A model generated the notes under the pieces. It was given only the letters and a program-made list of their open reading frames with translations, was not told the origin of the DNA and did no database searches. This document shows, piece by piece, positions 49,151-59,831 of a stretch of DNA of 64,000 bases. The stretch's first letter is position 1, and every line of letters begins with the position of its first letter. Source of the DNA: Galeopsis tetrahit (lineage: Eukaryota; Streptophyta; Magnoliopsida; Lamiales; Lamiaceae); NCBI GenBank assembly GCA_963675135.1, contig OY776134.1:59725740-59789739 (forward strand). Reading direction: 5' to 3'. The position numbers were made by a program, and so were the translations under genes.

Positions 49151-50791
49151 TGATACACGTGTTATGCAACACTAAATAAACAACCGCAAGTGTACGGCGT
49201 CTATCGTAGCGTGATAAGCACGAGGTCGATCCCACGAGAAGGTTAAGCGTAAAAGGGTAGTTTGCTAGTCGAATTCTAAGTAGACGTGATCGATAATTTG
49301 AAGGTTGACTTACTCCTAAGATTGTCTAACAATGTGTCACAAATAAACAACGAAAGAGTAAATATGAAATCGATCAACTATCATGCAATTCAATAAAACA
49401 AAAGTGAAATAGATGAAAACTCAAAGAAGAAAAGGGTGGGTTCCAAGGCATATGTCACACTAAAGATTCAACTTATGATTAAGGGCTTAATTAAGTGGTG
49501 GTATGTTGATTACTATAAGGTTGATCACAAAATGGTGAATTAAAAGTTCTCTCGATCCAATTAATCCAAGAGACATATCATACAAACTAGCATCTCTACT
49601 AAGCATGAATAAGAAATCCCCAAAAAGTTCCTAAGATCATCTAATACCCTCCCAATAATTGATCCTCTCTCTCGAGCTCACAAGAATATTGGGTCGAATG
49701 CTTAAATACGATTAACGAAAGAGATTTCTCAATCCAATTTCAATTAACAATAGATAAAACATACTATCATGGCCATTGAAAACATGTTTTGCAATGAAAG
49801 TTAAGCATTCAAATAGAAATAGCAACACAACCACCAAATAAACAAGAAATTAATTCATAAGCATCATCCAAAGTATAAACATAGCCTTAGAACCACAAAT
49901 TGTTTAGCTAACTACTAACATAATCAAATTACAAATTCTAAATGAAATAACTAAATAAAAAGGAAAAGAAAGAGAAAGCTTAGTCTAGAATGTGGTGTGG
50001 AATGGAATTTGGGAGCTATTGCATCCTTTCTTCCTTGATTTGGTGAAGAATTGAGAGAGAAATGGCCAAAACACCTCCAAGTATGTGTAAGTATGTGTGG
50101 ATTTGGGGGAGAATGTCTTGGATTTCAAGAAAGAGGGTTTATATAGTGTTGGGGTAGGGTTTGGATGGACAATTTGCAAGTTGGTCCCTAAAAAATGGCC
50201 AAATTATGAAGATGGCACCGAAATTGAAGTTGGGCATGGGTGGAGCTCGACCGTGGCCTTGTCTCGGCCGAGGCGTGTGGGTGCAGGGGAGCTAGGAGCT
50301 CGGCCGTGGCATCATTTCGGCCGTGGTGTGCGGACAAAGCTGGGCTGGGGTGCTCGGCCGAGCTGTGTTCTCGGCCGTGCCCTTGAGTTGGCCAAAATCC
50401 CTGTATCGAGATGCGTTTCTTCGAGCGTGGTGCACGTCCGTGGCCTGAAAATGGCTCGGCCGAGCCATGAGCTCGGCCGTGCTCCCTCTTGATTTCCACC
50501 TCTTCCTCGTTTCGTGCATATCTTTCGCCTCGGGTGTCGGATTGACTCGATTCCTTTGGCTAATCCACTTCGTTTTTCGAGACGAATCCAACCGTGCACT
50601 CCTCTTTCGGATCCAGTAAAGTATGGTTGGTGTTTTGCTCCAATTTCCATCGTATTTCCTACAAAATCGACAAAACACAACCTTTCTCTCATTTCGGCTT
50701 AAACAATCATATTCAATGCATAATTCAATGAAATCCACATCAAAATACGTTTCACATGTGCCTCTAAAACGTGTAAATTCCACCCGAATCA
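49151..50791 (-). repeat. 3' LTR
   Basis: 1641 bp, beginning TGATTCGGG and ending GTATCA in minus orientation. It is the same length as the other LTR. Differences seen by eye lie at about 49197, 49741, 50268 and 50748. A 250-bp GC-rich block (50240-50490) carries many CTCGGCCG-type motifs. Confidence 0.9.
50139..50145 (-). promoter_or_regulatory. TATA-like box in the 3' LTR
   Basis: The minus strand reads ACACTATATAAACCC. The same sequence occurs in the other LTR at 56327-56333, where it would drive element transcription. Confidence 0.45.
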
Positions 50792-50806
50792 AACTCCCCC
50801 AAACTT
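50792..50806 (-). other. Polypurine tract
   Basis: The minus strand reads AAGTTTGGGGGAGTT directly before the TG of the 3' LTR, a form typical of Athila/Tat-type elements. Confidence 0.8.
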
Positions 50807-52500
50807 AAAATGTTGTTTGTCCTCAAACAACTAAGCACTTAAAGCAATGAGGGTGGAATGATCACAATGGAATATTCAATGTAATTCACACATGCAAAGT
50901 AAGATGTAATGATATCTCTTTCTCAAAGTGCATCTCTCAATGAAGGTCATAGGATCATTATTGCAATTCACACTCATGGATCAAAGAATGCACAAAACAC
51001 AACACATTGTGAATGGGAAACATAATCCAAATGCTCAAGTCCCCTACTCACATGACAAAGTGTTTCTCTCAAACACACAAACAAATTGAGGATATTAATG
51101 CACTCATCAACCAAGTTATGCTATGCAATCACCATATGCTTGCCCAACTTCTACTTTTCACAACACTCAAATGCTCAACAATGTGATCAATAGGACTTAA
51201 TCAAGGATGTAACATTGGCTCTTTGGACAAGGTAGGATGAATTTGGAAATTGTGACTCTTCTAGTGGAGGACAAAGCTTGTTGTTCTACAATGTGTGCTT
51301 TCACTTTCAAAGCTTACAAACTTCATCCTCACTTTTCATTTTCCTTTCTTTTTCAAGTATTCATCACCTCATCTTTTGAACCATTTTTTTTTCAAGCTTT
51401 TGGGGCTCTTTGTCCCTCTTTTCTTTTCCTTGATTTTCTTTTCATCTTTCTCTTTTTCTTCTTTCAACTTTTCCAACTTTTCTTTTCACCAAACATATTC
51501 ATTCAAGCACATGTTTTCCACTTTGTCTTTTATCCCCTACTAGATATAGGTATCAAAGGCTCAAAAAAAGCTAAGTGGTTAACATTGTAGTTTGCCAAGA
51601 AAATGAGGAATTAAGCTCAAGGGGCTAACTACGGAAGATTACTTTGGTTTTGGGAAATTTTGGCTAAGTGACTCTTTTAGAACAAGATGGCCTATATCAC
51701 ATCACAAAGTTTCACACAATCATGCTTTCAAACAAGAACTTAGGCAAGTTCTAGGATTACTAGCGATAACATAGTCCACTCTCAAATGAACTAAACCGGA
51801 TTATATGCTCGATTCAAGGCTCAATTCTCACCGGTTTATTCAATAGAACTCTCACATTCATCAAATGTTCCCAAATAACAACACATCATGCATCCATGCT
51901 ATCAAAGCTCACAACTATGAACACAAAATGATTCTATATTCCAACACCAATCATGCAAACATTCAAAGCAAATAGACATCATCACAACTACTCAACAATG
52001 GATCCCAATGACTATTCATGCTCACATTTCACCAAAGATCACTACCCAACATATGCTCAAAACCAACTTAATCAATATAATCATGTGAAAACCAAGTGTG
52101 CGCCGGTGCAAAATGTGACACAAGTAGAATGACGAACCGGTGCAAGGGTAACAACTAGTAGAAAAATAAAAGAAAAATAACTCCCCCAAACTTAGAATTT
52201 TACTATGTATAAATTCTAAGTTTGGGGCTACAAGTTGTTACCTCCCTCCTTGCACATCCAATGTTTCTTCAAAGATCACCATTGCAACACTTGCTTCCTC
52301 TCTCCAAAGTTGGTTTTGCTTTCTTCTCCATTCTTCAAGATATGATGTCCATAGTATTCTTCATCCATACCTACAAAATAAACCAAGCTATCAACACTAT
52401 CAAAACAACAAAATCATGAAAGCAATAAAACCTTGGGTTGCCTCCCAAGAAGCGCTATTTTTAACGTCCTATGCCGGACGGTTCCTCTTTGAGGGGAATA
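50807..52500 (-). other. Noncoding 3' internal region of the retrotransposon
   Basis: No pol domains are present in any frame. A pyrimidine-rich tract lies at about 51325-51500. A perfect 17-bp inverted repeat lies at 52184-52227. Short open frames here are chance. Confidence 0.6.
52184..52227. repeat. Perfect 17-bp inverted repeat with 10-base loop
   Basis: The left arm CCCCAAACTTAGAATTT (52184-52200) pairs exactly with AAATTCTAAGTTTGGGG (52211-52227). The arm contains the AAGTTTGGGG core of the polypurine tract. Confidence 0.9.
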
Positions 52501-52601
52501 TCAAGTCACTCCCTTGTCATCCTTGTTCTTGACCTTCCTTGCCCATATGACTTTCTTAAGCCCATTGAAGCATCCACTAGCTACTCCATCCGACTCTTCA
52601 A

Positions 52602-55157
52602 TCATGTCGTAGGAGGTTGATGCCTCATCCATCCCCAAGTTTGCACAAGTAGCTTTTCTTGATTTGGGGGAGTGGCCTTCTTGCCCATCTCTAACTCCTT
52701 GTCTTCCACCTTGGGGTTCTCCTCCACAATATTTATCTTGGGCTCTTCTTCCACCTCCTTTCTCATGGGTATTGGGGGATACTCTCCCTTAGGAAACCCA
52801 TACTCTCCAGTCTCATCGTTTCGGAGTTTGATAGCTCTAAACATGTCAATTGTAACTATCTCTTGGTTCATTCGAAGCTCCAACTTTCCATTCCTCATAT
52901 CAAGAATAACCCCTCCGGTTGCCAAAAATGGCCTTCCCAATATCAATGGAATGTTTTTGTCTTCCTCCATGTCCAAAACCACAAAGTCTACCGGAAAGAG
53001 GAGGTTGCCGATTTTGACCAATACATCCTCCGCTATACCCAAAGGGTATGTCATAGACCTATCCGCCAATTGAAGGCTCATTGTGGTTGGTGTGAGCTCT
53101 CCTAAACCAAGTGATTTGAAGAGTGACAATGGCATGAGGTTGATGCTTGCTCCCGAATCACATAGGGCTCTTAATGTACCTCTATCTCCAATAGTGCATG
53201 ATAAAGTGAAGGATCCGGGATCCCTAAGCTTTGGAGGTAGCTTAGCTTGAATTATGGAGCTACAATGTTCGGCTAAGTGCACCGTCTCATATGCCTCCAT
53301 TTCCCTCTTGTGTGACATTATCTCCTTCAAGAATTTGAAGTAATGTGGTATTTGTTCAAGAGCTTCGGCGAAAGGGATGTTGATATGGAGTTTCTTGAAC
53401 ATCTCCGCAAACTTGACAAACTTGCCATCCAAGTTCTTCTTCTTCATCCTTTGAGGATATGGGATGGGAATTACATTTTTACTAAACAAAGGAGGGATTG
53501 CCTCCCCACTCTTCTTCTCTCCTTCTTTCTCTTTCACTAAGCCATCATTTTTGTCAACACCCTCGGGTGCCATTACCACTTCCTCCTCTAATGGCATCTT
53601 GGGCCCTTCGTAGCTTGTCCCACTTCTTAGCCTTATGGCGTTGCATTGCTCCTTAGGATTTAGCTCCGTGTTAGAGGGGAATTGCCCCGGAACGTGTTGC
53701 TTTCCAATGATGGTGGCAAGTTGGCCCATTTGCTTTTCCATAGCTTTCATGTGAGTGGTCACATCTTTGATCATCTCACCATGCTCATCAAGTTTTTGCC
53801 ATATCTTTGCCACATTATGCTTAGTCTCTTTCATGAAATTCTTGGTTTCTCCCATGAATGCACCAAACATTTCTTCCAAGGATAACTTTGATGGAGATTC
53901 CAAATTTTCACCATCTCTTACGTTGAAATTTGGAGGGGGTATGATGGTGTTCCTTGTGTTAGCATAGGAGAAATTTTCATGGTTTCTCAAGCCGGGATGG
54001 TATTGGTTTGGATTAGAGGGGTGATAGTTCCCATGGGTTTGTCTTTCTCCCCAACCTCTCTCTCGAAAATGACGATCCCGTTGGTTGTTCATGAAATGGG
54101 CCTCTTCATATTGATCATTGTTAGGCTCCACAAGTGATTTGGCCGTCATCAAAGAGATTAGCTTATCCACTTTGTTGGATAAGTTGACACTTTCTTCCGA
54201 ATTTTGAGTGGAAGCTACTCTTCGACTTTGCCTTCGTTCGGATGGCCATTGATTGCCATTCTTAGCCATTTCTTCCAAAAGCACATAACCCTCTTCCGTT
54301 GTCTTTCCCAACAAAGATCCTCCACCGGCCGAGGCATCCACCATCCCTCTCGTTCGATGGTCCATCCCATTGTAGAAGTAACAAATCAATTGGTCTCTTG
54401 AGAACCCGTGTTGAGGACAACTCCTTATGAGATCCTTGAAGCGTTCCCAAGCCTCGGCTAAAGACTCATCATCGTCTTGCATGAAAGAAGAAATTTCTCC
54501 TCTTATCTTGATGGTCTTGCTTGGAGGAAAGTACTTCATAAGGAAGGCATCAACAAGATCGGCCCAATTCTCGATTGTCCTTAGATCAAGAGACATGTAC
54601 CATTGTTTTGCACGATCACGGAGTGAGAAGGGGAAAAGTTGAAGACGAATATAGTCTTGAGGGACTCGGTTTATCTTCACCGTCCCACTTATCTCTAAGA
54701 ATTGAGATAAATGGAGGTTGGGATCCTCCTTCGACAACCCTCCGAATTGGTTGTTTTGGACCATCATGATCAACGCCGGTTTGAGCTCAAAGTTATGAGC
54801 GTCAATGGGTTCCCTACCCGCTCCTCCATATGGTCTAGGGATGGGACGGAAGTGATCTCTCAAGACTCTTTGATTCCCGTTTTCCTCATTCTCCTGTTGC
54901 TCTCTATCTCCTTCCATCCTCCGGTTGAGGTTATCTCTCAAGCCTCCTTGTGGTTGATTACCACCATTTCCATTAGGCTCCACTATGCCTCCAATATCCT
55001 CTTGATTTCTTTCTTCTTCCACAATAGGATTCTCCCTTCGATTCATGGCTTCTAATTCAATCCTTCTTCTTTCGGCGTTTTGTCTTCGACAACGAGCTTC
55101 GATTTCCGGGTCTAGAGGTAACAAAACTTGTTGATCTCTCCTAGCTCGGGTGATCAT
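52602..55157 (-). CDS. Retrotransposon Gag-protease polyprotein (Ty3/gypsy, Athila/Tat-like)
   Basis: A single 851-residue frame starts MITRARRDQQ. The N-terminal 100 residues are Arg/Glu/Asn-rich and charged. Residues about 165-275 form the Retrotrans_gag domain: FSLRDRAKQWYMSL, then FLMKYFPPSKT, RGEISSF and ESLAEAWERFKDLI. Residues about 655-750 are a retropepsin-like domain with ALCDSGASINLMP (catalytic Asp about 667) and LILGRPFLATGG. There is no CCHC knuckle. The ORF ends without reverse transcriptase, so the protein could supply only capsid and protease. A different minus-strand frame stays open from the end of this ORF to a stop at 52501-52503, reading MDEASTSYDMIEESDG, so the C-terminus may be frameshifted. 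The start is 157 bp downstream of the primer site. Confidence 0.9.
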   Translation of the reverse strand: MITRARRDQQVLLPLDPEIEARCRRQNAERRRIELEAMNRRENPIVEEERNQEDIGGIVEPNGNGGNQPQGGLRDNLNRRMEGDREQQENEENGNQRVLRDHFRPIPRPYGGAGREPIDAHNFELKPALIMMVQNNQFGGLSKEDPNLHLSQFLEISGTVKINRVPQDYIRLQLFPFSLRDRAKQWYMSLDLRTIENWADLVDAFLMKYFPPSKTIKIRGEISSFMQDDDESLAEAWERFKDLIRSCPQHGFSRDQLICYFYNGMDHRTRGMVDASAGGGSLLGKTTEEGYVLLEEMAKNGNQWPSERRQSRRVASTQNSEESVNLSNKVDKLISLMTAKSLVEPNNDQYEEAHFMNNQRDRHFRERGWGERQTHGNYHPSNPNQYHPGLRNHENFSYANTRNTIIPPPNFNVRDGENLESPSKLSLEEMFGAFMGETKNFMKETKHNVAKIWQKLDEHGEMIKDVTTHMKAMEKQMGQLATIIGKQHVPGQFPSNTELNPKEQCNAIRLRSGTSYEGPKMPLEEEVVMAPEGVDKNDGLVKEKEGEKKSGEAIPPLFSKNVIPIPYPQRMKKKNLDGKFVKFAEMFKKLHINIPFAEALEQIPHYFKFLKEIMSHKREMEAYETVHLAEHCSSIIQAKLPPKLRDPGSFTLSCTIGDRGTLRALCDSGASINLMPLSLFKSLGLGELTPTTMSLQLADRSMTYPLGIAEDVLVKIGNLLFPVDFVVLDMEEDKNIPLILGRPFLATGGVILDMRNGKLELRMNQEIVTIDMFRAIKLRNDETGEYGFPKGEYPPIPMRKEVEEEPKINIVEENPKVEDKELEMGKKATPPNQEKLLVQTWGWMRHQPPTT

Positions 55158-55314
55158 ATGCCATGTCTAGACAAAAGTTCAAAAGAAAGTAAGAATCACA
55201 AGTGAAATCAAGGTAAAACAAACAAATGTTTTTGGGATTTTTGCAAATAAAGAAAGCAAATAAATTGTCTAAACTAAAACTCTCCTAGCCTACACTCTAG
55301 AGCTCTTAAAAACC

Positions 55315-55332
55315 TCCCCGGCAGCGGCGCCA
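55315..55332 (-). other. Primer-binding site, tRNA-Asp type
   Basis: The minus strand reads TGGCGCCGCTGCCGGGGA, which begins 6 bases after the 5' LTR end. It matches the complement of the 3' end of plant tRNA-Asp with one difference (GCTGCC for GTTGCC). Confidence 0.85.
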
Positions 55333-55338
55333 TAAACT

Positions 55339-56979
55339 TGATACACGTGTTATGCAACACTAAATAAACAACCGCAAGTGTACGACGTCTATCGTAGCGT
55401 GATAAGCACGAGGTCGATCCCACGAGAAGGTTAAGCGTAAAAGGGTAGTTTGCTAGTCGAATTCTAAGTAGACGTGATCGATAATTTGAAGGTTGACTTA
55501 CTCCTAAGATTGTCTAACAATGTGTCACAAATAAACAACGAAAGAGTAAATATGAAATCGATCAACTATCATGCAATTCAATAAAACAAAAGTGAAATAG
55601 ATGAAAACTCAAAGAAGAAAAGGGTGGGTTCCAAGGCATATGTCACACTAAAGATTCAACTTATGATTAAGGGCTTAATTAAGTGGTGGTATGTTGATTA
55701 CTATAAGGTTGATCACAAAATGGTGAATTAAAAGTTCTCTCGATCCAATTAATCCAAGAGACATATCATACAAACTAGCATCTCTACTAAGCATGAATAA
55801 GAAATCCCCAAAAAGTTCCTAAGATCATCTAATACCCTCCCAATAATTGATCCTCTCTCTCGAGCTCACAAGAATATTGGGTCGAATGCTTAAATACGAT
55901 TAACGAAAGAGATTTCTCAATCCAATTTCAATTAACAATCGATAAAACATACTATCATGGCCATTGAAAACATGTTTTGCAATGAAAGTTAAGCATTCAA
56001 ATAGAAATAGCAACACAACCACCAAATAAACAAGAAATTAATTCATAAGCATCATCCAAAGTATAAACATAGCCTTAGAACCACAAATTGTTTAGCTAAC
56101 TACTAACATAATCAAATTACAAATTCTAAATGAAATAACTAAATAAAAAGGAAAAGAAAGAGAAAGCTTAGTCTAGAATGTGGTGTGGAATGGAATTTGG
56201 GAGCTATTGCATCCTTTCTTCCTTGATTTGGTGAAGAATTGAGAGAGAAATGGCCAAAACACCTCCAAGTATGTGTAAGTATGTGTGGATTTGGGGGAGA
56301 ATGTCTTGGATTTCAAGAAAGAGGGTTTATATAGTGTTGGGGTAGGGTTTGGATGGACAATTTGCAAGTTGGTCCCTAAAAAATGGCCAAATTATGAAGA
56401 TGGCACCGAAATTGAAGTTGGGCATGGGTGGAGCTCGACCGTGGCCTTGTCTCGGCCAAGGCGTGTGGGTGCAGGGGAGCTAGGAGCTCGGCCGTGGCAT
56501 CATTTCGGCCGTGGTGTGCGGACAAAGCTGGGCTGGGGTGCTCGGCCGAGCTGTGTTCTCGGCCGTGCCCTTGAGTTGGCCAAAATCCCTGTATCGAGAT
56601 GCGTTTCTTCGAGCGTGGTGCACGTCCGTGGCCTGAAAATGGCTCGGCCGAGCCATGAGCTCGGCCGTGCTCCCTCTTGATTTCCACCTCTTCCTCGTTT
56701 CGTGCATATCTTTCGCCTCGGGTGTCGGATTGACTCGATTCCTTTGGCTAATCCACTTCGTTTTTCGAGACGAATCCAACCGTGCACTCCTCTTTCGGAT
56801 CCAGTAAAGTATGGTTGGTGTTTTGCTCCAATTTCCATCGTATTTCCTACAAAATCGACAAAACACAACCTTTCTCTCATTTCGGCTTAAACAATCATAT
56901 TCAATGCATAATTCAATGAAATCCACATCAAAATACGCTTCACATGTGCCTCTAAAACGTGTAAATTCCACCCGAATCA
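55339..56979 (-). repeat. 5' LTR
   Basis: 1641 bp, the same ends and length as 49151-50791 and about 99.8% identical by eye. It is adjacent to the primer site. Confidence 0.9.
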
Positions 56980-57029
56980 GAAGTCGGAGTAGATGTTCAC
57001 TGATGTGTATATATATATGATATATTATA

Positions 57030-57222
57030 CTCCCTCTATCCCCTTTAAAGGTTTACGCTTGCTTCTGACACAAAGATTAAAAAGTATAATATTAAATATG
57101 TAGTGGGTAATTGAGACATATAAAGATATGAAGAAGAAAATATAGAGAGGGATATGAATGAGAAAAGAAAGAGAGATGTAGTGATTTTGTCAAATAAGAA
57201 ATGTAAACTTTATGTTGGAACA
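57030..57222. mobile_element. Stowaway-like MITE, right end lost
   Basis: The left end CTCCCTCTATCCCC follows TA. The interior resembles 1885-2078. The right end is replaced by an A run at about 57225-57241. Confidence 0.55.
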
Positions 57223-57275
57223 TGCAAAAAAAAAAAAAAAAATTGTAAACCTTAATATCATTTTTGTTAATTAAA

Positions 57276-58060
57276 GAGTTTAAAGATTTTTTTTTAGTCC
57301 ATTAAGTTGAATTGATTTTGAATTTGGTCCTGACAGATTATACATTTAGATTTCGGTCCAATAAGTATCCTTAAATTTTAAAAATGGTCATTTTACCCGT
57401 AATAGCACATCACCAACAGGTCAACACACATGTGAATTTTAATTTTAATTTTATATTTTTAACATGTATATTATTTTCTTTTTATGACTTATTTATATTT
57501 ATTAATTTAGAAAAATTATGAATATTAGTTAAAACACTAAATAATATTTTAAAATTATAGAAAATAAATTATGAATAGTATTTAAAATATAAAATATTAT
57601 AATATGAAAAAAATTAAATTTTTTTTTCTAAATCAATTAAATATTAGAAAACTCCATTAAAATACTTAATTAGAAAAAAATACTATTATAAATTTATTTA
57701 TTTTAAATAATATAATAAATATACAAATTTATCCTTAAAATAATAAAACTTCCAAATGAAAAAAAATATTAAAGTCGCCAATATTATTCACAAGTTATTT
57801 CAGGTTTTTTTTAAAATATTATTTTTTATTTTTGCAAATATTCATGTTTTTTCTAAATTAATAAATTTAAATTAGTTTTTAATTCCATAAAAAGAGATTA
57901 AATCCATGTGGGCATGACCTGTTACATTACCTGTTATTGCACATAAAATGATTGATTTCAAAATTTATGCATACTTATTGGACCAAAATTACAATGTGTA
58001 ATCCGTTTGGACTAAATTTAAAATCAGTCCAACTTAGTTGACTAAAAATTATTTAATTCC
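57276..58060. mobile_element. MULE-type fold-back element with perfect 9-bp target duplication
   Basis: The left end GAGTTTAAAGATTTTTTTT mirrors GGAATTAAATAATTTTTAG at the right, on the other strand. The arms share AGTTGRAYTGATTTTRAATT-like sequence with 23923-24285. TTAATTAAA flanks both sides exactly (57267-57275 and 58061-58069). Confidence 0.85.
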
Positions 58061-58111
58061 TTAATTAAATCTAATAATAATAATATATTCTTTATTGATT
58101 GATTTATTTAG

Positions 58112-58220
58112 GGATTAAATTTTTTTAGTCCACTAAGTTAGCATGTTTCTGAATTTAGTCCACATGATTATCACCTTTTGAATTTAGTCCATTATGTTTC
58201 AATTTATCTTGGTCCAGTTA
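58112..58220. mobile_element. Partial third member of the GGGATTAAA family
   Basis: The left end GGGATTAAATTTTTTTAGTC and following TTAGTCCACTAAGTT match the arms of 23923-24285 and 57276-58060. I found no matching right end. Confidence 0.45.
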
Positions 58221-58299
58221 CCTACTACAACATGTTTAACATATTACTTTTATACCCTCCATAAAATGTTATACACATCCCAAATGTTAAACACACCAC

Positions 58300-58954
58300 A
58301 ATATTTTAGTTCCACAATTTTATTTCACAATTTTATTTTTTGTTAAAATTATTGTTGATATTGAATTATTTAATTGAATGTATTTAATCTCTTATGTGAT
58401 TGAGAGAAAATAATATAATGAAATGTAAGTAATAGTAGTTTGTAAAAAAAATTTGCAGCTTTTATTGTGAAGGATGGAAAAGAAAAATTTGATAACTTTT
58501 ATTGGGGGATGGTAATAGATATACTTACATTTCAATACTACTAGACATTAATTTTATATACTTATACCTTAACATATTATAAATATAAATATTATACCTA
58601 GATATATACAGTATAAGATCGATTTAACTGAAATTCTAATAAAAATAATTTAATCTAAAAAATATATTTACAAAATTTAAAAAAAATAAATTTTTATACT
58701 TCTTAAAATTTGTTATAGTATGATAAATATGAGTTAAAAATAATTAATACTCCTTCTTATTTTTAATATAAGTCATATATTTTGAATGAGAGGGAGTATT
58801 ATAATTATTATAATAAATAATGATATATATAAATTTTAATATAAGTTAGTGATATTATAAAATAAATAGATCATAAATAATAACTTAATTTTAATATAAG
58901 TTAGTAACATTTTTTAATTTATATGGCCGTGGGTTAGCACGGGTGCCATACCAG
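58300..58954 (+). mobile_element. Helitron 3' end region (copy 1)
   Basis: It ends with a CCGTG-GGTTAG-CACGG hairpin followed by GGTGCCATACCAG and then T. The preceding ~600 bp matches 61670-62174 in order, for example TTTCAATA, AGACATTAATTTTATA and ATAAGTTAGTAATATTATAA. The terminal tetramer is CCAG rather than CTAG, so this copy may be inactive. Confidence 0.6.
58750..58796. mobile_element. 47-bp internally deleted Stowaway
   Basis: CTCCTTCTTATTT at the left and GAGAGGGAG at the right are flanked by TA on both sides. It lies inside the Helitron-like sequence. Confidence 0.5.
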
Positions 58955-58991
58955 TGTATGTTAAGGTATATTCGACTAATGTTTCTTCAAG

Positions 58992-59821
58992 AGTTGGTAT
59001 ACTGTAGACTCGAGTTCATATAAGAACTCGAGTTGACCAGATCAACTTTTTTTTTTTTATTATTATTATTAATTTTATGGTGTTGCAGTTTTCAGTTATA
59101 GTGTCTTATACTTTTCATTAAAAATTGTGGTGCACTTTTCAATTATAGTGACTTACCCTCTTCATTAAAAATTGTGTTATACTTTTCAGTAATATTGACT
59201 TGCACTTTTTAATACTACATCCGTCCATTAAATGTAGTCCCATTGGAGTGGGACACATATTTAAAAAAAAAAGGTAGATAAAGTATGAGTATTGTGGGGT
59301 CCATTGTGAATAAAGTGATTGTTTGTGAATAAAGTTGATGACAATTTGAGTAATTAAGTGATGGTTGAAGGGTGATAGTTTCCATAAAGCGTATGTGACT
59401 ACATTTTATGGACAAAGATTATAAGGCAATGAGACTACTTTTCATGGACGGAGGGAGTAATATTGTATTGCACTTTTTAGTTATAATGAATTACACTTTT
59501 CATTAAAAACTATGTTGTACTTTTTAGTTATAATGACTTACATTTTTTATTAAAAAATGTGTTCCACTTTTCAGTAATATTGTGTTACACTTTTTAGTTA
59601 TAATGACTTACATTTTTCATTAAAAATTGTGTTGCACTTTTCAATTTTAGTGACTTACACTTTTCATTAAAAAATGTGTTGCACTTTTCAGTAATATTGC
59701 GTTACACTTTTTAATTATAATGACTTACACTTTTCAGAAAAAAATTACAAAAAAAAAAAAAAAAAATTGATCAGGTCAACTTGAGTACTTATATGTACTC
59801 GAGTCTATTTGAGACCTTACC
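58992..59821. mobile_element. Fold-back element with internal ~47-bp repeats, 10-bp target duplication
   Basis: TTTCTTCAAG flanks both sides (58982-58991 and 59822-59831). The terminal regions invert: GTAGACTCGAGTTCATATAA on the left against ATAGACTCGAGTACATATAA at the right on the other strand, then GTTGACC-GATCAA. The interior is built from repeats of about 47 bp containing GTGTTGCACTTTTCA, TTATAATGACTTACA and CTTTTCATTAAAAA. A Stowaway MITE interrupts the repeats. Confidence 0.75.
59215..59457. mobile_element. Stowaway-like MITE nested in the fold-back element
   Basis: It starts CTACATCCGTCC after TA and ends GGACGGAGGGAG before TA. The interior closely matches 689-942. Confidence 0.85.
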
Positions 59822-59831
59822 TTTCTTCAAG

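Larger units (their letters stand above)
49151..56979 (-). mobile_element. Non-autonomous Ty3/gypsy LTR retrotransposon (LTR, PBS, gag-protease, PPT, LTR)
   Basis: Read on the minus strand, the order is 5' LTR (56979-55339), tRNA-Asp primer site, 851-residue Gag-protease ORF, about 1.7 kb noncoding DNA, a polypurine tract and a 3' LTR (50791-49151). No reverse transcriptase, RNase H or integrase is present. The Gag and protease resemble the Athila/Tat branch. The LTRs differ at only about four positions by eye, so the insertion is recent. The bases outside the LTRs (GAAGT at 56980, AAACT at 49146) do not match. Instead, sequence beyond the 3' LTR repeats the first bases that follow the 5' LTR. 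Confidence 0.85.

Noticed and set aside
50097..50808. Open frames in the LTR, repeated at 56285-57020
   Set aside because: They lie in noncoding LTR sequence on both strands and result from the GC-rich CTCGGCCG block.
49146..56984. Five-base target duplication of the retrotransposon
   Set aside because: AAACT and GAAGT do not match, and moving the LTR ends by a few bases does not help.
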